Positions 1-13,318 are shown, counted from the stretch's first letter. The stretch is 43,808 bases of DNA from Corinectria fuckeliana (GCA_019137255.1 WPDH01000322.1:1-43808), one strand, 5' to 3'. A program made the numbers and translations. The notes: a model not told the origin generated them from the sequence alone.

Positions 1-1637
1 TTTTACATCTTATTAAAAGTAGGTAAGGTTTTTCTATAGTTTAATTACTTACTATTTTAGATTTATATATAGTCTTCTTATAAAGTTTATAAAGTCTAAC
101 TATAAGAGGTCTTATATAACACTTAAGTAGTCTTTTTATTTTGTCTATAAGATTTTAAAGAGGTGAATAGTTAACTAGAGTATTTTCTAGTAATAAGTTA
201 TAAACTCTTATATATTATTTGCTAACTATATAGTATAAATCTAATTATTAATTTATATACTTATTATATCTTTCTTAAGAGACTTATAAGAGTATTAAGA
301 TAGTCTTTTATACTCTTTTAGCTTATTACTACTAGATTTTATAGCTAGCTTTTTAAGTAGCTATTCTTAAAATTAATAATCTTCCTCTTATATTTTATAG
401 TCCTCTTCTTATTAGGATACTATTATTAAGACTAATTCCTAAAGGGTTAAAGTGTTTTTCTTAGGGCTAATCACTTAGTAATAGTATTCTAAGAAGGTTC
501 TTAATTAGGATTATTATCTTATATATAATTAGGATTATATAGATAATTAGTCTTTATTATTATTATATATATCTAATATTAGGGTTTCTCTCTTATTAAG
601 ATTATAATCCCTATAAGTAGTCTCTAAGTCCTCTTTTAGCGCTTATTATAACCTAGCTTTATATAGGGGAGAAAGTATTCTTTCTAGTGATACCTCTTAG
701 CCTAGTATAAGATCTAATATAAGGGGTATTTCCTAAGAGGGTCCCTCCTCTATAAGAAGAGTATTAATTAGATTAATCTTTTTCTCTACCTAATTAGTAA
801 GTATAAGTTTGTTTGTTATTATTAATAGTCGTCTTATACTTATTATATGCTTACTATGCTCTATAGGGGATCTTATATAACCTCTTATTTTGTGTTATAT
901 ACTAGTAACCTAAGTAGAGTATAAAAGTAAAAGGATTATAAGGGTTAGTCTTACTAGGGTGTAAATATAAAGATTATAAAGGTAGGTATTAGTATATTAT
1001 AAAGCTTCTACTTAATAAGTATTTAGTAAGTGCTTATCTAGTATTCTTAAAGGGGCTGCTAGCTTACTATTTAGGTAAGCCTTAAGGTTAAGCCCTAAAG
1101 GCTTATATTAGGTGTTAATAGAGTTAGTGCTAACTATTATAAGATACCTCTTATAATCTTAGATTCTTATATAAATTTACTAATCTATAATTTTAGTAGT
1201 ATTTAGTAGTTAGTAGTCCACCTTTAAGCTACTACTAAGTTACTTATCTTTTAGCCTAAGAAATATTTAGAAAAGGTTATACTCACCTTCTATTTATTCT
1301 TTCTTAAAGTCTTTTTTAATTATATTAGTTTTATTAGTATCTAAGTTTATAGTTAAGTTGCTTTCTAATATTTAGTATTCTAAATATAAGATATTTAAAT
1401 AGGTATACCCTAATAAATACCTTTTAGGAGAGTATTTAGGTTTTTTAGCGCTTAGATTTTAGATAGTATTTAATTCTCCTATTAGATTTACTCTCTTACT
1501 TAGTTTTAAATATTTAGTATTTTATTATAAGGCTTAGTTTTTACTCTTCTCTAATCTTTTACTAAGTTATTTTTTATACTAATCTTATTTTAGTATTTAT
1601 ATCCCACTAAGAGCTAAATAATTATAAGATACTAGTA

Positions 1638-1750
1638 CTCCTATTTCACCTTATTATCCTAATTATAATAATTTACTATTATATTTCTTTTACACTCCTA
1701 TTTTATCTTATTATTCTAATTATAATAATTTATTATTATATTTCTTCTCT
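1638..1750. repeat. Two-copy 57-bp tandem repeat in AT-rich block
   Basis: Two adjacent copies of a 57-bp unit (1638-1694 and 1695-1750) differ mostly by C/T transitions, as expected if an older duplication was then mutated by RIP or drift. No coding potential is seen. Confidence 0.7.
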
Positions 1751-4700
1751 TATCTTCCTCTCTCTTATAGTATACTTTTAGGGCTAATATTTATAGGTGC
1801 TAGTTTTTTAGAGTCTTAAAAATATTAGGGTATATTTTCCTAACCTTAATATATATCTACTATCCTAGTTAATTAAGAATCTTTTTAACTTCTTTAAGTA
1901 TAAGCTAGTTATTATTAATAAATATAATATTTTTATTACTATACCCTCTAGTAGTTACTTTTAGGTATATTCTTAGTCTATCCTCTAGTTATAGTTTAAA
2001 AAGGTTAAAGGTTAGGTATATAGTAATAGTCTATATATATCTTTTTATCCCTCTAACTATTAATTTCTCTTTATAGTAATTCTCTATTATACTTATATAA
2101 TATATTTATAAATATCTAATAAGCAAGTCCTAATTATTATAATCTCTTATTATATATACTTTCACTATAGCTATAATACTACTAACTACTACTTAGAGGT
2201 AAATATACTAGTTAACTTTCTAGATTTAGTTATTTACTAGATATATAGCACTAGGTTTAAGTATTTTTAGCCTTAAGATATCTTATTTAACTATAAATCT
2301 TTTATTTACTAGATTTACTACTAAACTACTATTAAGTATAATAATATCTAAGTATTATTTTTTAATATAGCCTTTAATAAAACCTAGTATATTAGCTACT
2401 ATACCTTTCTTAGCTATAGTATTAATAAAAATAACTTACTTACTTATATATAATATACTAAGAAATTATTCCTTTAAGGTTTCTACTATATTATTATTTT
2501 TAGCTCTTATATTTATCTTATTTATTATAATATACTTAAATAAGACTAATAAGTTTACTATAATATCTCTCCTCTAACTAGTTTTCACTTTTTACTTATA
2601 TTATATTAATTATAATAATTATTAACAAATAGAAGGTATAATTTATAATAGTTATAATATATTTAGTATAATAAGAGTATCCTTAAGGTATTATCCTAAT
2701 TTAAATATTAAGATATTAAACTTCTTAGTAGCCTAAATCTTCTCTAGTTTATAATAAGATTTCTTATTATTTAGTAGGTTTATAATTATTATTTACTATT
2801 TTTTATTTACTATTATTTTCTAGAAGAAAAGTATAAGGTTTAGTAATATTTCCTTAAATTATTTCTAGGTAATAATAAGCTAGGATTATATTAGAATAAC
2901 TTTAGGTATAAAGTTTAAGTTATCTCTTATTATTAAGTCTATACTAGCTAGTTTTAATCTCTTGTTTTATCTCTTATAGTTAAGCATCTCTAAAAATAGT
3001 ATAATATCTCCTCCTAAGTTTTTAATTCTAAGATATTAGTATCCTTTTAGTAAAGCTAATACTTCTTATAATCTATAATTAGTAGTATCCTAGTTTTTAG
3101 TAGTATTTTTAAGCTTAGTCTAAGCTCTCTAGTTTAAATCTCTTATTAAATTATATTCTCTCTTTTTAATATAATTCTAGTTTTTACCCGCTTATATCCT
3201 AAGTTTAGTATCTTAAGGTTTTATATTATCTTATATTACTACTTTAGTATCTTATATAGTAGCCACTTTAAACTCCTCTTAAGATATCTAGTATCCTAAG
3301 AGAGGATAAATTTATATAGTCTTCTCTTCTTAGACTATAGTCTTAGCTATAAGATTATTCTCTATCTAAGTAGAAAGGTTTATTACTAGCTATTCTCACC
3401 TCTTATATCTTATCTTATACTTATATTATTACTACCTTTCTTAATTTTTAGTGTATTATTATTAATTATAGCTTTATCCTTTTAGATAGTTATATCTTAT
3501 ATATCTCTATTTATTATATTTAAAATATAATTTTAGTTAGAGGTTATAAATATACTCTATTAAATAATTATTCTAAGTATTCTAGTCTCTAAGCTAAGTA
3601 TTATTATATTCTTAGTATACTAGATTATTTCTAGTTTTAGTAGAAGCTTATAGTTTTACTAGTAGAGGTAAAATATATATATCTTAAGAGACTAAGTATT
3701 AGCTAGACTTAATATTATAAAGTTAAGCTAATAAATAATATCTTTTATTTATCTTCTTTATAAGTTTTATTAGGGCTTCTTATTATTATATTATTATCCT
3801 CTATAGATTAAACTTACTAGCAGAAAGTATCTTCTTATTAAATTAGGCTAGTATTTTAGAGGCTAAGAATTAATAGTTATAAATTATTAACTAGATATTA
3901 GTAAATATAAGATTTAGTATAGTTATAAACACCTACTATTTCCTATTAGTATATAGTTAGTCTTAAACTCTCTCTTATAATCTAAGGTCTTAATTTCTAT
4001 TTACTATCCTAGTAATAAAAAATATTAAGAATATTTATTTAGTAGTACTATAAAGCTTTAAGTAAAGTTACTCTTTCTGTTTTAAGTAAGCTAAGAGAGA
4101 TTCTCTTTTTACCTTATTAAATATATATACTTTTATAACTTTAGTGCTTTCTTAGGTAAGATTAGTATTTCTAAACTAAGCTAAAAACTTTTTACACACT
4201 TAGGTCTATATTAAATTATCTACCTTTAGGTTCTTATATTATATAAGCACTTAGCTAACTAGTCTAAAGCAGAAAACTTTCTAGGTAACTAGTTCTTAAG
4301 ATAGTTCTAAGACTCTTATAATTACTACTAAAATATTATAAGATATAAGATAACTAGTAGGTATATTATCTTCTAGATAGCCTAAAAATAGTACTCTCTT
4401 AATTAGGAGTTATATTCCTAATATAAATATTATAATTACTTTACAGCTTAGTCTTAGACTAGTAGCTATCTAGTTTTTAAAGTAGTTCTTAAGGTTAGTA
4501 TAAATATCTTATAACAGGTTAGGCAAAAAGAAGCTTATATAGACTAGTAAATATTTAGGTAAAGAAAAAATAGTAATAAGTAGAGGTAAAACTAAGTGAG
4601 ATATCTATCTAGTTTTAAGTGTTAATAGGAAGAACTTAGCTAAGATAAGAGAGTCTTCCTCTAATAAGATAGACTCTAAGGTTTTCTAATATATTTAAAG

Positions 4701-5752
4701 CCTAACTAGGTAAGAGGTTATAAACTATAAGAATATAAGCAAACAGAAATAAAAAAACAAAAAGAATAAAAAAAAAGCTAAAGATCTCTTAGTATAAGTA
4801 CTAAATAGCTTAGCAGGAAATAAGAAAGCTAGTCTAATAAAAATATTATTCTTATATTTATATCCTTAAAAGAAAAAGAAAAAGTTAAGATTCTTTCTCT
4901 CTTATAATAAGAGAAAAAAATTTCTTTTTTACTTTCTAAGGATATAAGTAATACCTTTCTAATAGAGTTTTTAGCTATTACTAGCTAATAGTTAAGTATT
5001 ATCTTCTAAAAACACAAATATTATTAATAACTCTAGTGCTTACCCTCTAATACGCCTCTAAGTTTAATCTAATAAACTATAGCTTATATATTCTACTAAT
5101 ATCACCTTCTACTAGGTATTAGTAACTACTTATACTAAAATATAAATAAAATTAATAATATAAATTAAAATATATATAATAGTCTAAGCAGGTTTTAGTA
5201 GTTACCTATTAACAGGCAGATAAATTTAATAATATTAATTTATATATATTTAATAACTAGAGCTATTATATTCTAAAGGGGTTTAAAGTTATCTAGCTAG
5301 TATTATAAAAAGGCATATTAGTATATCTATTATAAAGATATCTAAAATACTATTTACTATAATTATATTAGTATATCTTAAATATATCTAAAGTAGTCCT
5401 TAAATTATTATATATAATATTAATTTTTTTAGTAGCTAGTAAAACTAGTAATTTAGTATATTCTCTGATTTTTAGTATAGTTATCTAAGATCTTTAAAGT
5501 CTTATAAACTAAATTAATTTATTAGTATATCTTAATATTAGTAGTAATAGTTTCTTTTAAACTCTAAGGCTTAAGAGTTTATATATTAAGATATCTTAGT
5601 GCTTAGTTTTAGTAGTTATACTAAATTTCTAATCTTAGTTTTATAAATATCTTAACTTTCTTATCTTAGTTTCTCTAAGTATTTTAAATCTTAGGCTCTA
5701 GTTTTTAAAAGAGTTTATTTGCTCTTAGTCTTATAGTCTAGTATTCTTACTT

Positions 5753-5940
5753 TAGTCTTATAGTCTTAAAGGGTTATTCTATAAAGTTCTTAATAGTATT
5801 TCTACTCTAGTCTTATAGTCCTAAAGGGTTATTTTATAAAGTTCTTACTAGTATCTTTATTCTAGTCTTATAATCTTAGAGGGTTATTTTATAAAGTTCT
5901 TACTAGTATTAATCTTATTCTAGTCTTATAGTCCTAAAGC
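5753..5940. repeat. Tandem repeat, about 3.3 copies of a 55-58 bp unit
   Basis: Units start near 5753, 5808, 5863 and 5921. Each opens with TAGTCTTATAGTC and most carry GGGTTATT then ATAAAGTTCTTA. Copies differ mainly by C/T or G/A changes plus a 3-bp insertion in the third unit. The array sits just inside the left AT-rich block, close to the boundary with normal DNA. It is a decayed minisatellite; function unknown. Confidence 0.8.
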
Positions 5941-6278
5941 TATTAGTTTTTATTAATAAGAGTGTTCTCTTTAGTAATAGTATTAAGGTTTAGTAGCTAT
6001 TTCTGCTATAAGTTTATAATTAATAATATTAATATATAGTCCTAGTCTTATCACTATAAAACTAGTGTGTTAGTATAGGTGGTTATATTTGCTATATCCC
6101 TCTACCTGCTACAGACCCTTATGTTCTCTAACATAATATGTCCACTAGCGCCTACTAGCTTAGTAATATACTTAGCCAAATTACCTCCCACACCCCACAG
6201 TCCGCGTCCGTGGTCGGGCGGATCAATAATGATTTTCTCTCTAAAAGCCTCTAGGGCACTTCCGTCTCCGTGGACTAG

Positions 6279-6325
6279 ACCCCAGACTCAGAATACATGG
6301 AGACTTCAATTAGAAGAGTCTGGGG
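6279..6325. repeat. Short inverted repeat at the AT/GC boundary
   Basis: The left arm at 6280-6289 (CCCCAGACTC) is the exact reverse complement of 6316-6325 (GAGTCTGGGG), separated by 26 nt. It could form a hairpin or be the remnant of a small element. No target-site duplication is evident. Confidence 0.5.
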
Positions 6326-7128
6326 GTGGGTTTCCTTTCTTCCCCCTCGCGCAATTGCTCTCGGAGTATACCTAGATACCTTACCTAGTTGCACTGTACT
6401 TCCGTTGTCAGACATCAATGCCTCGCCGAGGGTCCCTCAGTCCTCAAAGTGCCTCCCGCCATCCGCTACCGGGCGTGAGGCTGTCACACAAGCAGGTGGC
6501 CCTGTAAGTCCGCTGTCGTGCGACATAGCAAGAGGAACAGCATAACTTACAGGTGGCATGCGTCCGTACCTGGATGACGAAATGTCGGCATTGCAGAAAC
6601 CCTTGCATGCACTTATCCAACTCTTGGCTAGGTACTCAGTTTTGATAGGCTTTGCTAATGAAGCCTCCACTGCCGAAGCAAGACCGGCAACGTCACTAGG
6701 AGCGCTTTGTGGTGACTTGCCCGGTTGTGCGTCCTGAGACGAGTGAACGGGCGAGAGCAGGACAAAGCACGCTCCAAATGCAGCCTAGAATTCCCTAAAC
6801 GGGGCCGGAACCCATCGTCGCAGACATCTCACCTTCTCCATCCTAAACCGAAACAACGCCGTGACTGACACGTTCACCGGCCACCGGCGTCCCGGCGTCC
6901 GGCCCCGTCGTCCGAGCGGAAGTCGACCCGATGGGGTCTAGCACTGACCACAATGCACGTTTCGGACCTGGGGAAGAGGATTCATCTTTACGTTGCAGTC
7001 GAAAGGTTTCCTGCTACGTACGGATACTAGTAGTTCAGACCCAGTTTCCCTTCCCGATCACACCTAGCTGCCCCAATCCCGTTCGTCCTTTTTGTCCTCT
7101 CCATCCATCCATGAGACGTGACTGGAGG

Positions 7129-7187
7129 GAGCTCGAGCTCGAGCTCGAGCGCAAGCTAGAGGTCAAGCTTAGCTGGAGGTCCAGCTA
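7129..7187. repeat. Palindrome-rich segment (GAGCTC repeats and a hairpin)
   Basis: Bases 7129-7150 are three and two-thirds copies of the hexamer GAGCTC, itself a palindrome. Twenty bases further on, 7170-7187 forms a near-perfect hairpin with 8-bp arms (TAGCTGGA / TCCAGCTA) and a 2-nt loop. AGCT recurs between them. No gene overlaps. A regulatory role is only a guess. Confidence 0.6.
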
Positions 7188-8518
7188 GTCCCCAGGATAT
7201 GCGATACGTTCGTACAAACGTCAATATTAGACTAGGCCAGCTCATCAGCTCCCACTCCTGGACTGACTCGTCGTCGTCGTTATTGGATGAATGCCTATCC
7301 ATCAATGTGTCATGCTAGCAACGGGGCGTCCGGCATCAGGTGGGCGAAACGCGGTTGTGAATCTTCATCGAAGTGTGAAAGTATTTCCTCTTCACCCGTC
7401 GTCGCCCCGCGCACTCCGCAGATGCGATCTTGATGCGATCTTGCCGTGGATGAAAGGCTTCATTAAAGCCAGTCACCATTACTACGTACTGTCTTGTTTG
7501 CTTTCCCGTATACGAACTGAAACAATCTCACTCCACCACGAACTCGTGTCCTTCTTCGCTTTCACTCTTTTGTCCCTCATACCTCGGTCCCGTGCTTGCT
7601 CGGTCGTGTACTTCGTAATCGCGCATCTAGATACCTCTACCTGGATAAGAATGACGATGACAACGACGACGACAATGCTGCCGCACACTCCCTCGGATCA
7701 CATGAAATGTCATAGCGTTCCATAAACCATGCTAATACACGTTCTATAGTCTTCTTATGACTTGCTTCATCATCTTGTTGACGAATAATAAGCCGGAAGA
7801 AACCATGTGCCGTCGTGTTGGGATGCAGCGCAAAGCCCTATCTACCCTCCAATCCGGCACACCGTGAAAGCGCGTGCCATTATTGGTTCCGTCGAAAGGG
7901 TTCCAGCGGCTTACAGCCTCAAGCAGCGCCCGCCCAGGGCGTGCCCGGATACCAAGGTTAGGTTAGGTTTCATTTCCAGGGAGCTGTCGGGTAAGTGCTA
8001 CTAGTGGGGTGTGGTGCAGTGTGGTGCAGTAGAGGGCAGGCAGTACCCGGACGCTGGTGCTGACGCGCACAACCGGCCCCTCGGAAACACATGGAAGCCA
8101 TCCATTTTCTGGTTGTTGCCTTTGCGACCTGGCATCTTGCTCCTCGACATCTCTAATTCGCGCTGCGTTCTCCGTCTCCGATTCCTTTCGCGTCCATCCT
8201 CTATCGTCCCAGACCCTCGACATCTGCGTCTCCCATCCCTGCTTCAAGCCTGACCTCATCGCCTCAGCTCCACCGGTTCCCGAGTCCTTATTCGAAGGTG
8301 GCAACTCACATCCCCGTTGAACCCTTCGCGATCCATCGCTTGTCCCGACGCCCATTGCCAGCCCACCGCCACGCTTATCACGACACCCTGCGCCTCACCG
8401 CCGATTTTCCAGTCCTCCAGCGCTTCTAAATCGCACCTTTAAACAAGCCGTGATCCACCGAGACTCACAGCGAGGTGCCGTTTCGAGCGCTTGGGATAGT
8501 ACCCTCGACCCCCCGCCC

Positions 8519-11500
8519 ATGAGTCACCAACTGTGGAAATATTACTGGGAAAATGATGTCGACAGATTTCGACGTCTGCTGGCCCCTACCAGTTATAATA
8601 CCCAGAATGTGTCCAAGAGCCCTGCGATCGGAGGAAGCAGTTACCCAGCAGCTATAAGCCCTGGTGGTTTTGGGACCTCGCCTCGACCTGTCGCGAAACA
8701 GCGACGAGCTTCGGGACATCCCCAGACGCCAGCGAAATCAAAAGACTCCAACCCAAACCTCGGACGATTCGAAGTCAACTATCGTGATCATGCTGGCTTG
8801 ACCTTGTTGTTGCGAGCCGCCTCCTCGACCGAGTCCAACGCCCGAGACTTTGTCCAGGCCCTCATTCAACATCCTGCTATCGACCTCTATGCCCAAGACC
8901 CAGAGAGTGGCTGGAATGCCCTTCACCGATCCTTATATGCTGGGAATGTCTCGATTGCGCGCCTGCTGCTGGAGAGAGAGCGGATGGATTTGACCAGTCA
9001 TAACTTTAGCTCTATTAGCAAGGTCGGTCTGTTGATCAAGACTAAGGACCACGAGGGCAACAGTCCCTTCGACGTTTACAACTCGACTATTGCAGCACGG
9101 TCTCTGAAAGACATCGAAAAAGTGAGCAGCTCGGATAGTGACTCAGACAGTGATGAAAGTGTTGGTGATGGGTTACACCAGTGAGCGGTCTACATATCTC
9201 CTTTGTGGCCCAGCTAACTTTTCCATAGCACCACCAAGGTGTCTCATGGACCTCACTCCTCCATTGATGGTGATGAGCTATTCGTGTTTGGCAGCAACAA
9301 GAATATGTCATTAGGGGTTGGCGATGAGGATGACCGCCACTACCCCGAGCGCATCCATCTGAACCGGCCGGACCACCTTCTTCGTCGGTTCTACCATTCT
9401 CACCTTGCTCAACTTGATGCGGGGCCTACGGCGTCCTTGCCAGAACTCGGTGAAATTCCAGTACTGGTCCAACATCCGCCGTTGGTAATTCAAGATGTGG
9501 TCATGTCCAAACTCCACAGTGCCATCTTGACTACCGACCCGGTGTCTAACCTCTACATATGTGGCGTTGGGCGAGGCGGAAGGCTTGGACTCGGGGACGA
9601 GCACACCCAGTTCAAGTTTGTACCAGTGCAAGGCCCATTTGTGGACAGAAGGATCCGCCACATTGCACTTGGACAAAATCATACCATGGCTGTCGCTGGC
9701 AACGGAGAGCTTTGGACCTGGGGCTTGAACTCCAACTCGCAACTGGGATACGTCCTTCCGCCCCCTATAAAGGCAGACGAAGAGTCCATGAGTCTCACTC
9801 CCCGACAAGTCTTTGGATCTCTTAAGAAGGAGATTGTGATGGGCGTTGCCGCATCGGCAAATCACTCTGTTGCCCACACTGGATCCTCCTTGTATACCTG
9901 GGGTCGAAATGTGGGCCAGCTCGCTCTCATGGATGCCGATTCAAGGTCGCTCGACATGCAGCCCACGCCTAGGAAAGTTGCCGCTTCTCTCTTGGCAGCC
10001 CCTATTGAAATGGTCTCGGCGATTGACAGGGCCACAACGTGTCTGCTTTCGAACCATACGGTTTGGGTCTTTAGCAACTACGGCTACAACCTGGTCAAGT
10101 TTCCGGTTCCTGACGCCCTTTCGAACTACAACTTGACGACATCATCTTATTCTCATCGGTACGACCCAGGATGGAGGGATATCAACTATATCGCTTCAGG
10201 AGGAGAAACGATCGCCGCAGTGACGGCACGTGGAGACCTATTCACCTTGCATCTTAATCAAAAGGGAGATGCTGGTCAGCCTGCAGCGTCCACAACGAAC
10301 CCTGTCAAGATCAAAAGCGCATTGACGCAGCCCCTGTGTATTTGGGATTCCCGCAAAGACGGAGTGGCGTCTGTGGATGTTGGCGAGCATGGCTCAGTCA
10401 TCATCTGCACCGAATCAGGAGCTGTCTGGAAACGAGTGAAAAGGGCCAAGGGGAACAATGCAGCCTTTGGGTCAACGGACGTGAAACAGAAAGATTTTAA
10501 GTTCCAGCGAGTGCCATACATCACCAATTGTGTTGCAGTCCGGAGCTCCATCTTTGGTGCCTTTGCGGCTATCCGAACCGATAGCAAGGTGATGTCCGAG
10601 GAAATTGCGATTGCCGATAAGTCTCTATTGGAGGACGTGGGCTCTTTGCTCTGCCTCCGCGATTTTGCAGCCACAGAGCCTAGCAGCGAGACGAGGAAGT
10701 CTCGAAAAACATGGGAGGCGGCTATCGCAAGGGAGAAGCCGGGGTCGGTCCCTCATGAAATTCTACGATCGGAAGACATCGCGGCCGAGTTGTTGCCTTG
10801 GTTGCAAGCCAACTCATTTCAGCATGAAGACTTCGACGTCGAAGTTTGCACATCCTCATCGCCAGAGATTCGGATACCCGTCCACGGTTGGGTACTTGCG
10901 GGGCGAAGTCCCGTCCTGCGTGAAGGACTTTCAGAGTTTCGTACCAAAAGGACGGTTATCAGCACGGAGGCTTTCCGCATCGAGGCTGCTCAGGGCAAGA
11001 CGTTGGTGACCATGCTCGAGGTCGATATCTTTACCACCCTCAATATCATTGTCTACGCTTACCAGGACAAGATCATCCCGGTGTGGAAGTACACACGGGA
11101 GGCACCGGCACATGCCTTCCGATTTCGCCAAATCCGGGCGGAGCTAATGAAAGTCGCAACTCACCTTTCTATGCCGAAGCTAGAGTCTGCCGTTCGATTG
11201 CAAATAAGCGTGGAAGCGTCTCTCGATGCCGATTTCAAACAAGCCATTTCGCATCCCAACTTTTTCGACGACGGCGACGTCATTATTGAACTAGATGGAG
11301 CCGAAGTAACAGCCCACAGCCAGCTGCTGTGCCAGAGATGCCCATTCTTTGAAGGAATGTTCAACGGCCGCTCTCAGGGTGGGTGGCTTTCTGGTCGCCG
11401 TGACGGGCTGGACTCGACAGACAACGTAAGAGTCGATCTCAAGCACATCGACCCTGATACGTTCCAATATGTGATTGAATTCGTGTATGCCGACGTCGGG

Positions 11501-13318
11501 CAGGAGCTTTTCGATGGCGTGGCGGCCGACTCAATTGACGACCTATCGGATCTGGTCTTGGACGTTATGAGTGTTGCAAACGAGCTCATGCTTGACAGAC
11601 TCTCCCAGATTTGCCAGTCTCTTATTGGGAAGTTTGTCACAACGAGAAATATTGCCAACCTCCTCAACGAAATCAGTCCTTGCTCGGTGATGGAATTCAA
11701 AGACACCGGACTCGAGTACATCTGCCTTCAGCTCGAATCAATGCTCGAGAATCATCTGATTGATGATCTAGATGAAGATCTACTCTTGGAGCTGGACGAA
11801 GTGGTTCGTGATAACCAGCTTGCCCGGTTTCCCTTCGCGCGGAGCGGCAGAGCTGAATTACTACTCCATGAGAACAATCCTTATCTTGCTGCTGACATTG
11901 ACGAAGAGCGACAGCTTAGAGTCAAAGAAATAGCTTTCAAAGCAAGCCAAAAAGAGGATGAGAAGAAAATGTCTTCTTCTTACAGAGCTCGCGTAGGGAG
12001 TCTTGATGCCTACCCTCTCAATCAAACCCCTGACAGATCTGGCCGGAAATCTAGGGGCGGTCGCAACGAGCCCTTTAGCCCTAGTTTACGACCCCGACAA
12101 TCTCAAGGCGACCTGATCTTCGACATGGACGAAGAGGATGGTTCTCCGCTCACCAGCCCGCGATCGCCAACCGATCAACCTTCGAGTCCTCGATTTCATA
12201 TTGAAACGGAAGAGATTCCACAGCTCCCGAAGGCCTGGAGAGAATCGAAAGGAAAGGGCATCGCGGATGTGGTGCAGAGTCTAACGTCAGATTCGTTCTC
12301 ACTGTCGCCTGATTTGAAGCTGCCCAAGACAAGAAATTCAAATCCAACAGGGAGTGCGACATTGAAGCCAGGCAGCCCCTGGGCACCCGCATCTCTGACT
12401 ACCTCAAAGTTAGACCTAAAGGGTATCATGTCTGAGACGACTTCTAAATCCGCGTTGACCGCGGGTCTCACTGAACAGAGCACAAAGGATGCAGCCACGA
12501 CCAAGCCACAGGCCAAGGTATCACAGAAGGAGAGAAAGAAGCAGCTTCAGATGCAGGCGGCAGCGCAGGAGGCGGCTAAGAATGAAGCGGCTAGTCGAGC
12601 AGCGTGGGAAAAGAGGCCGGCTGGCGAGCAACCGCCCCCTTGGAAAGCGGCTAGCCCAGTGCCAAAGACGTCGATGGAGGATGCCATGGCATCGGAGTCG
12701 AAGATGCCCGGGTCAGTCTCGGCCAATGCCAAACCTCTGGTGGCGTCTGAGACGAGAGGCCATTCAGCCACACGGCGTGCCGCGTCACCCGACACAAGAT
12801 TCCCAGGACAGGCTCGGGTGAGCAGCCCCTCCGCCGTGGCCGCGGGGCCGTTGCCGGACCAAGCCAAAAAGCCGCTCGTGCCACATTCTCGGTCATACAT
12901 CACACAGGCACCCAAAGCAGAGGCGACTCTAGTAGGGCTCAGTATGGCAGATATCATTGGCCAACAGAAGCGCGAGCAAGAGTTGGTCAAGGAGGCGGTT
13001 GCGAAGCGGTCGTTGCACGAGATTCAACAAGAGCAGGCGTTCCAAGAGTGGTGGGATCAAGAGAGCCGGCGGGCTCAGGAAGAGGAGGGCCGGCGGAAGA
13101 GCAAGACCAGAGATAAGGAGGACAAGGGGATGAGACGGGGCGGTCGCCGTGGTGGCAGAGGCGGCAAAGCCAGGACTGGCGGCGAAGCGGTGGTGGATGG
13201 CGAGCAGAGCGGGGGTGGAAATGGAGGCGCCAGCAAGAGAATGGGCTTGGGCACACGCGGTGGAGGTAACACATCTGGCAGAGGGAAAGGCGTCAAGGGA
13301 AGAGGCGGCAAGCCGTGA
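8519..13318 (+). CDS. Ankyrin / RCC1 / double BTB domain protein (IBtk- or Btb3-like)
   Basis: Two exons, 8519-9180 and 9229-13318, joined by a 48-nt GTGAGC..TAG intron that keeps frame, give 1,583 residues. The ATG at 8519 is the only in-frame ATG between the upstream stop and the conserved part. Order of parts: ankyrin-like repeats at about 86-190, a Ser/Asp acidic tract at 203-214, RCC1-type repeats (such as GRGGRLGLGD and LWTWGLNSNSQLG) over about 235-670, a first BTB/POZ domain at about 754-884, a second at about 894-1024 with a helical extension, then a long disordered region. A charged coiled segment at about 1460-1510 and an Arg/Gly-rich tail close the protein. This matches metazoan IBtk and S. 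pombe Btb3, BTB proteins linked to cullin-3 ubiquitin ligases. I infer an adaptor role, and the Arg/Gly tail suggests RNA or protein binding. Large, intact, no frameshift seen. Confidence 0.9.

Larger units (their letters stand above)
1..6080. other. AT-rich, RIP-like block (left flank)
   Basis: About 6 kb of very AT-rich DNA in which TpA dominates, CpG is nearly absent (I saw only a handful, for example near 628, 833, 1449, 3189 and 5052), and no ORF of useful length survives on either strand. This is the known product of repeat-induced point mutation acting on repeated DNA in ascomycetes (C to T on both strands). The plus strand is T-rich over much of the block, so the original element(s) may have been coded mainly on the minus strand; that is inference. 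I could not recognise an element family here. A lysine-rich stretch on the plus strand around 4,735-4,790 might be a transposase tail, but I cannot support it. Confidence 0.85.
6081..8518. other. Intergenic region upstream of the BTB gene
   Basis: Composition changes from AT-rich to balanced between about 6,080 and 6,400. Short ORFs exist on both strands (up to 144 codons), but none has a recognisable domain, a convincing splice partner or biased composition, so I call none of them genes. The segment holds a small inverted repeat at 6279-6325, a palindrome cluster at 7129-7187, and C/T-rich leader-like sequence from about 8,100 to 8,450. The last few hundred bases are the probable promoter and 5' leader of the downstream gene. 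A 21-codon upstream ORF at 8091-8156 lies in this leader if transcription starts that far upstream. Confidence 0.6.

Noticed and set aside
4440..5040. Tail of a DDE transposase in the left AT block
   Set aside because: A lysine-rich stretch in one frame was suggestive, but I found no DDE or helix-turn-helix motif to go with it.
1..6080. Mitochondrial DNA insertion or centromere as explanation of the AT-rich flank
   Set aside because: No mitochondrial gene can be read; TpA excess with CpG loss and a LINE relic on the other side fit RIP better. A centromere cannot be excluded from one window, but nothing supports it.
7291..7725. Plus-strand 144-codon ORF
   Set aside because: It contains simple-sequence runs (Met/Thr from ATGAC-type repeats), no domain, and no signal peptide of good quality. 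I keep it as intergenic.
7963..8355. Minus-strand 130-codon ORF upstream of the BTB gene
   Set aside because: It lies in the C/T-rich leader of the plus-strand gene and has no recognisable feature.
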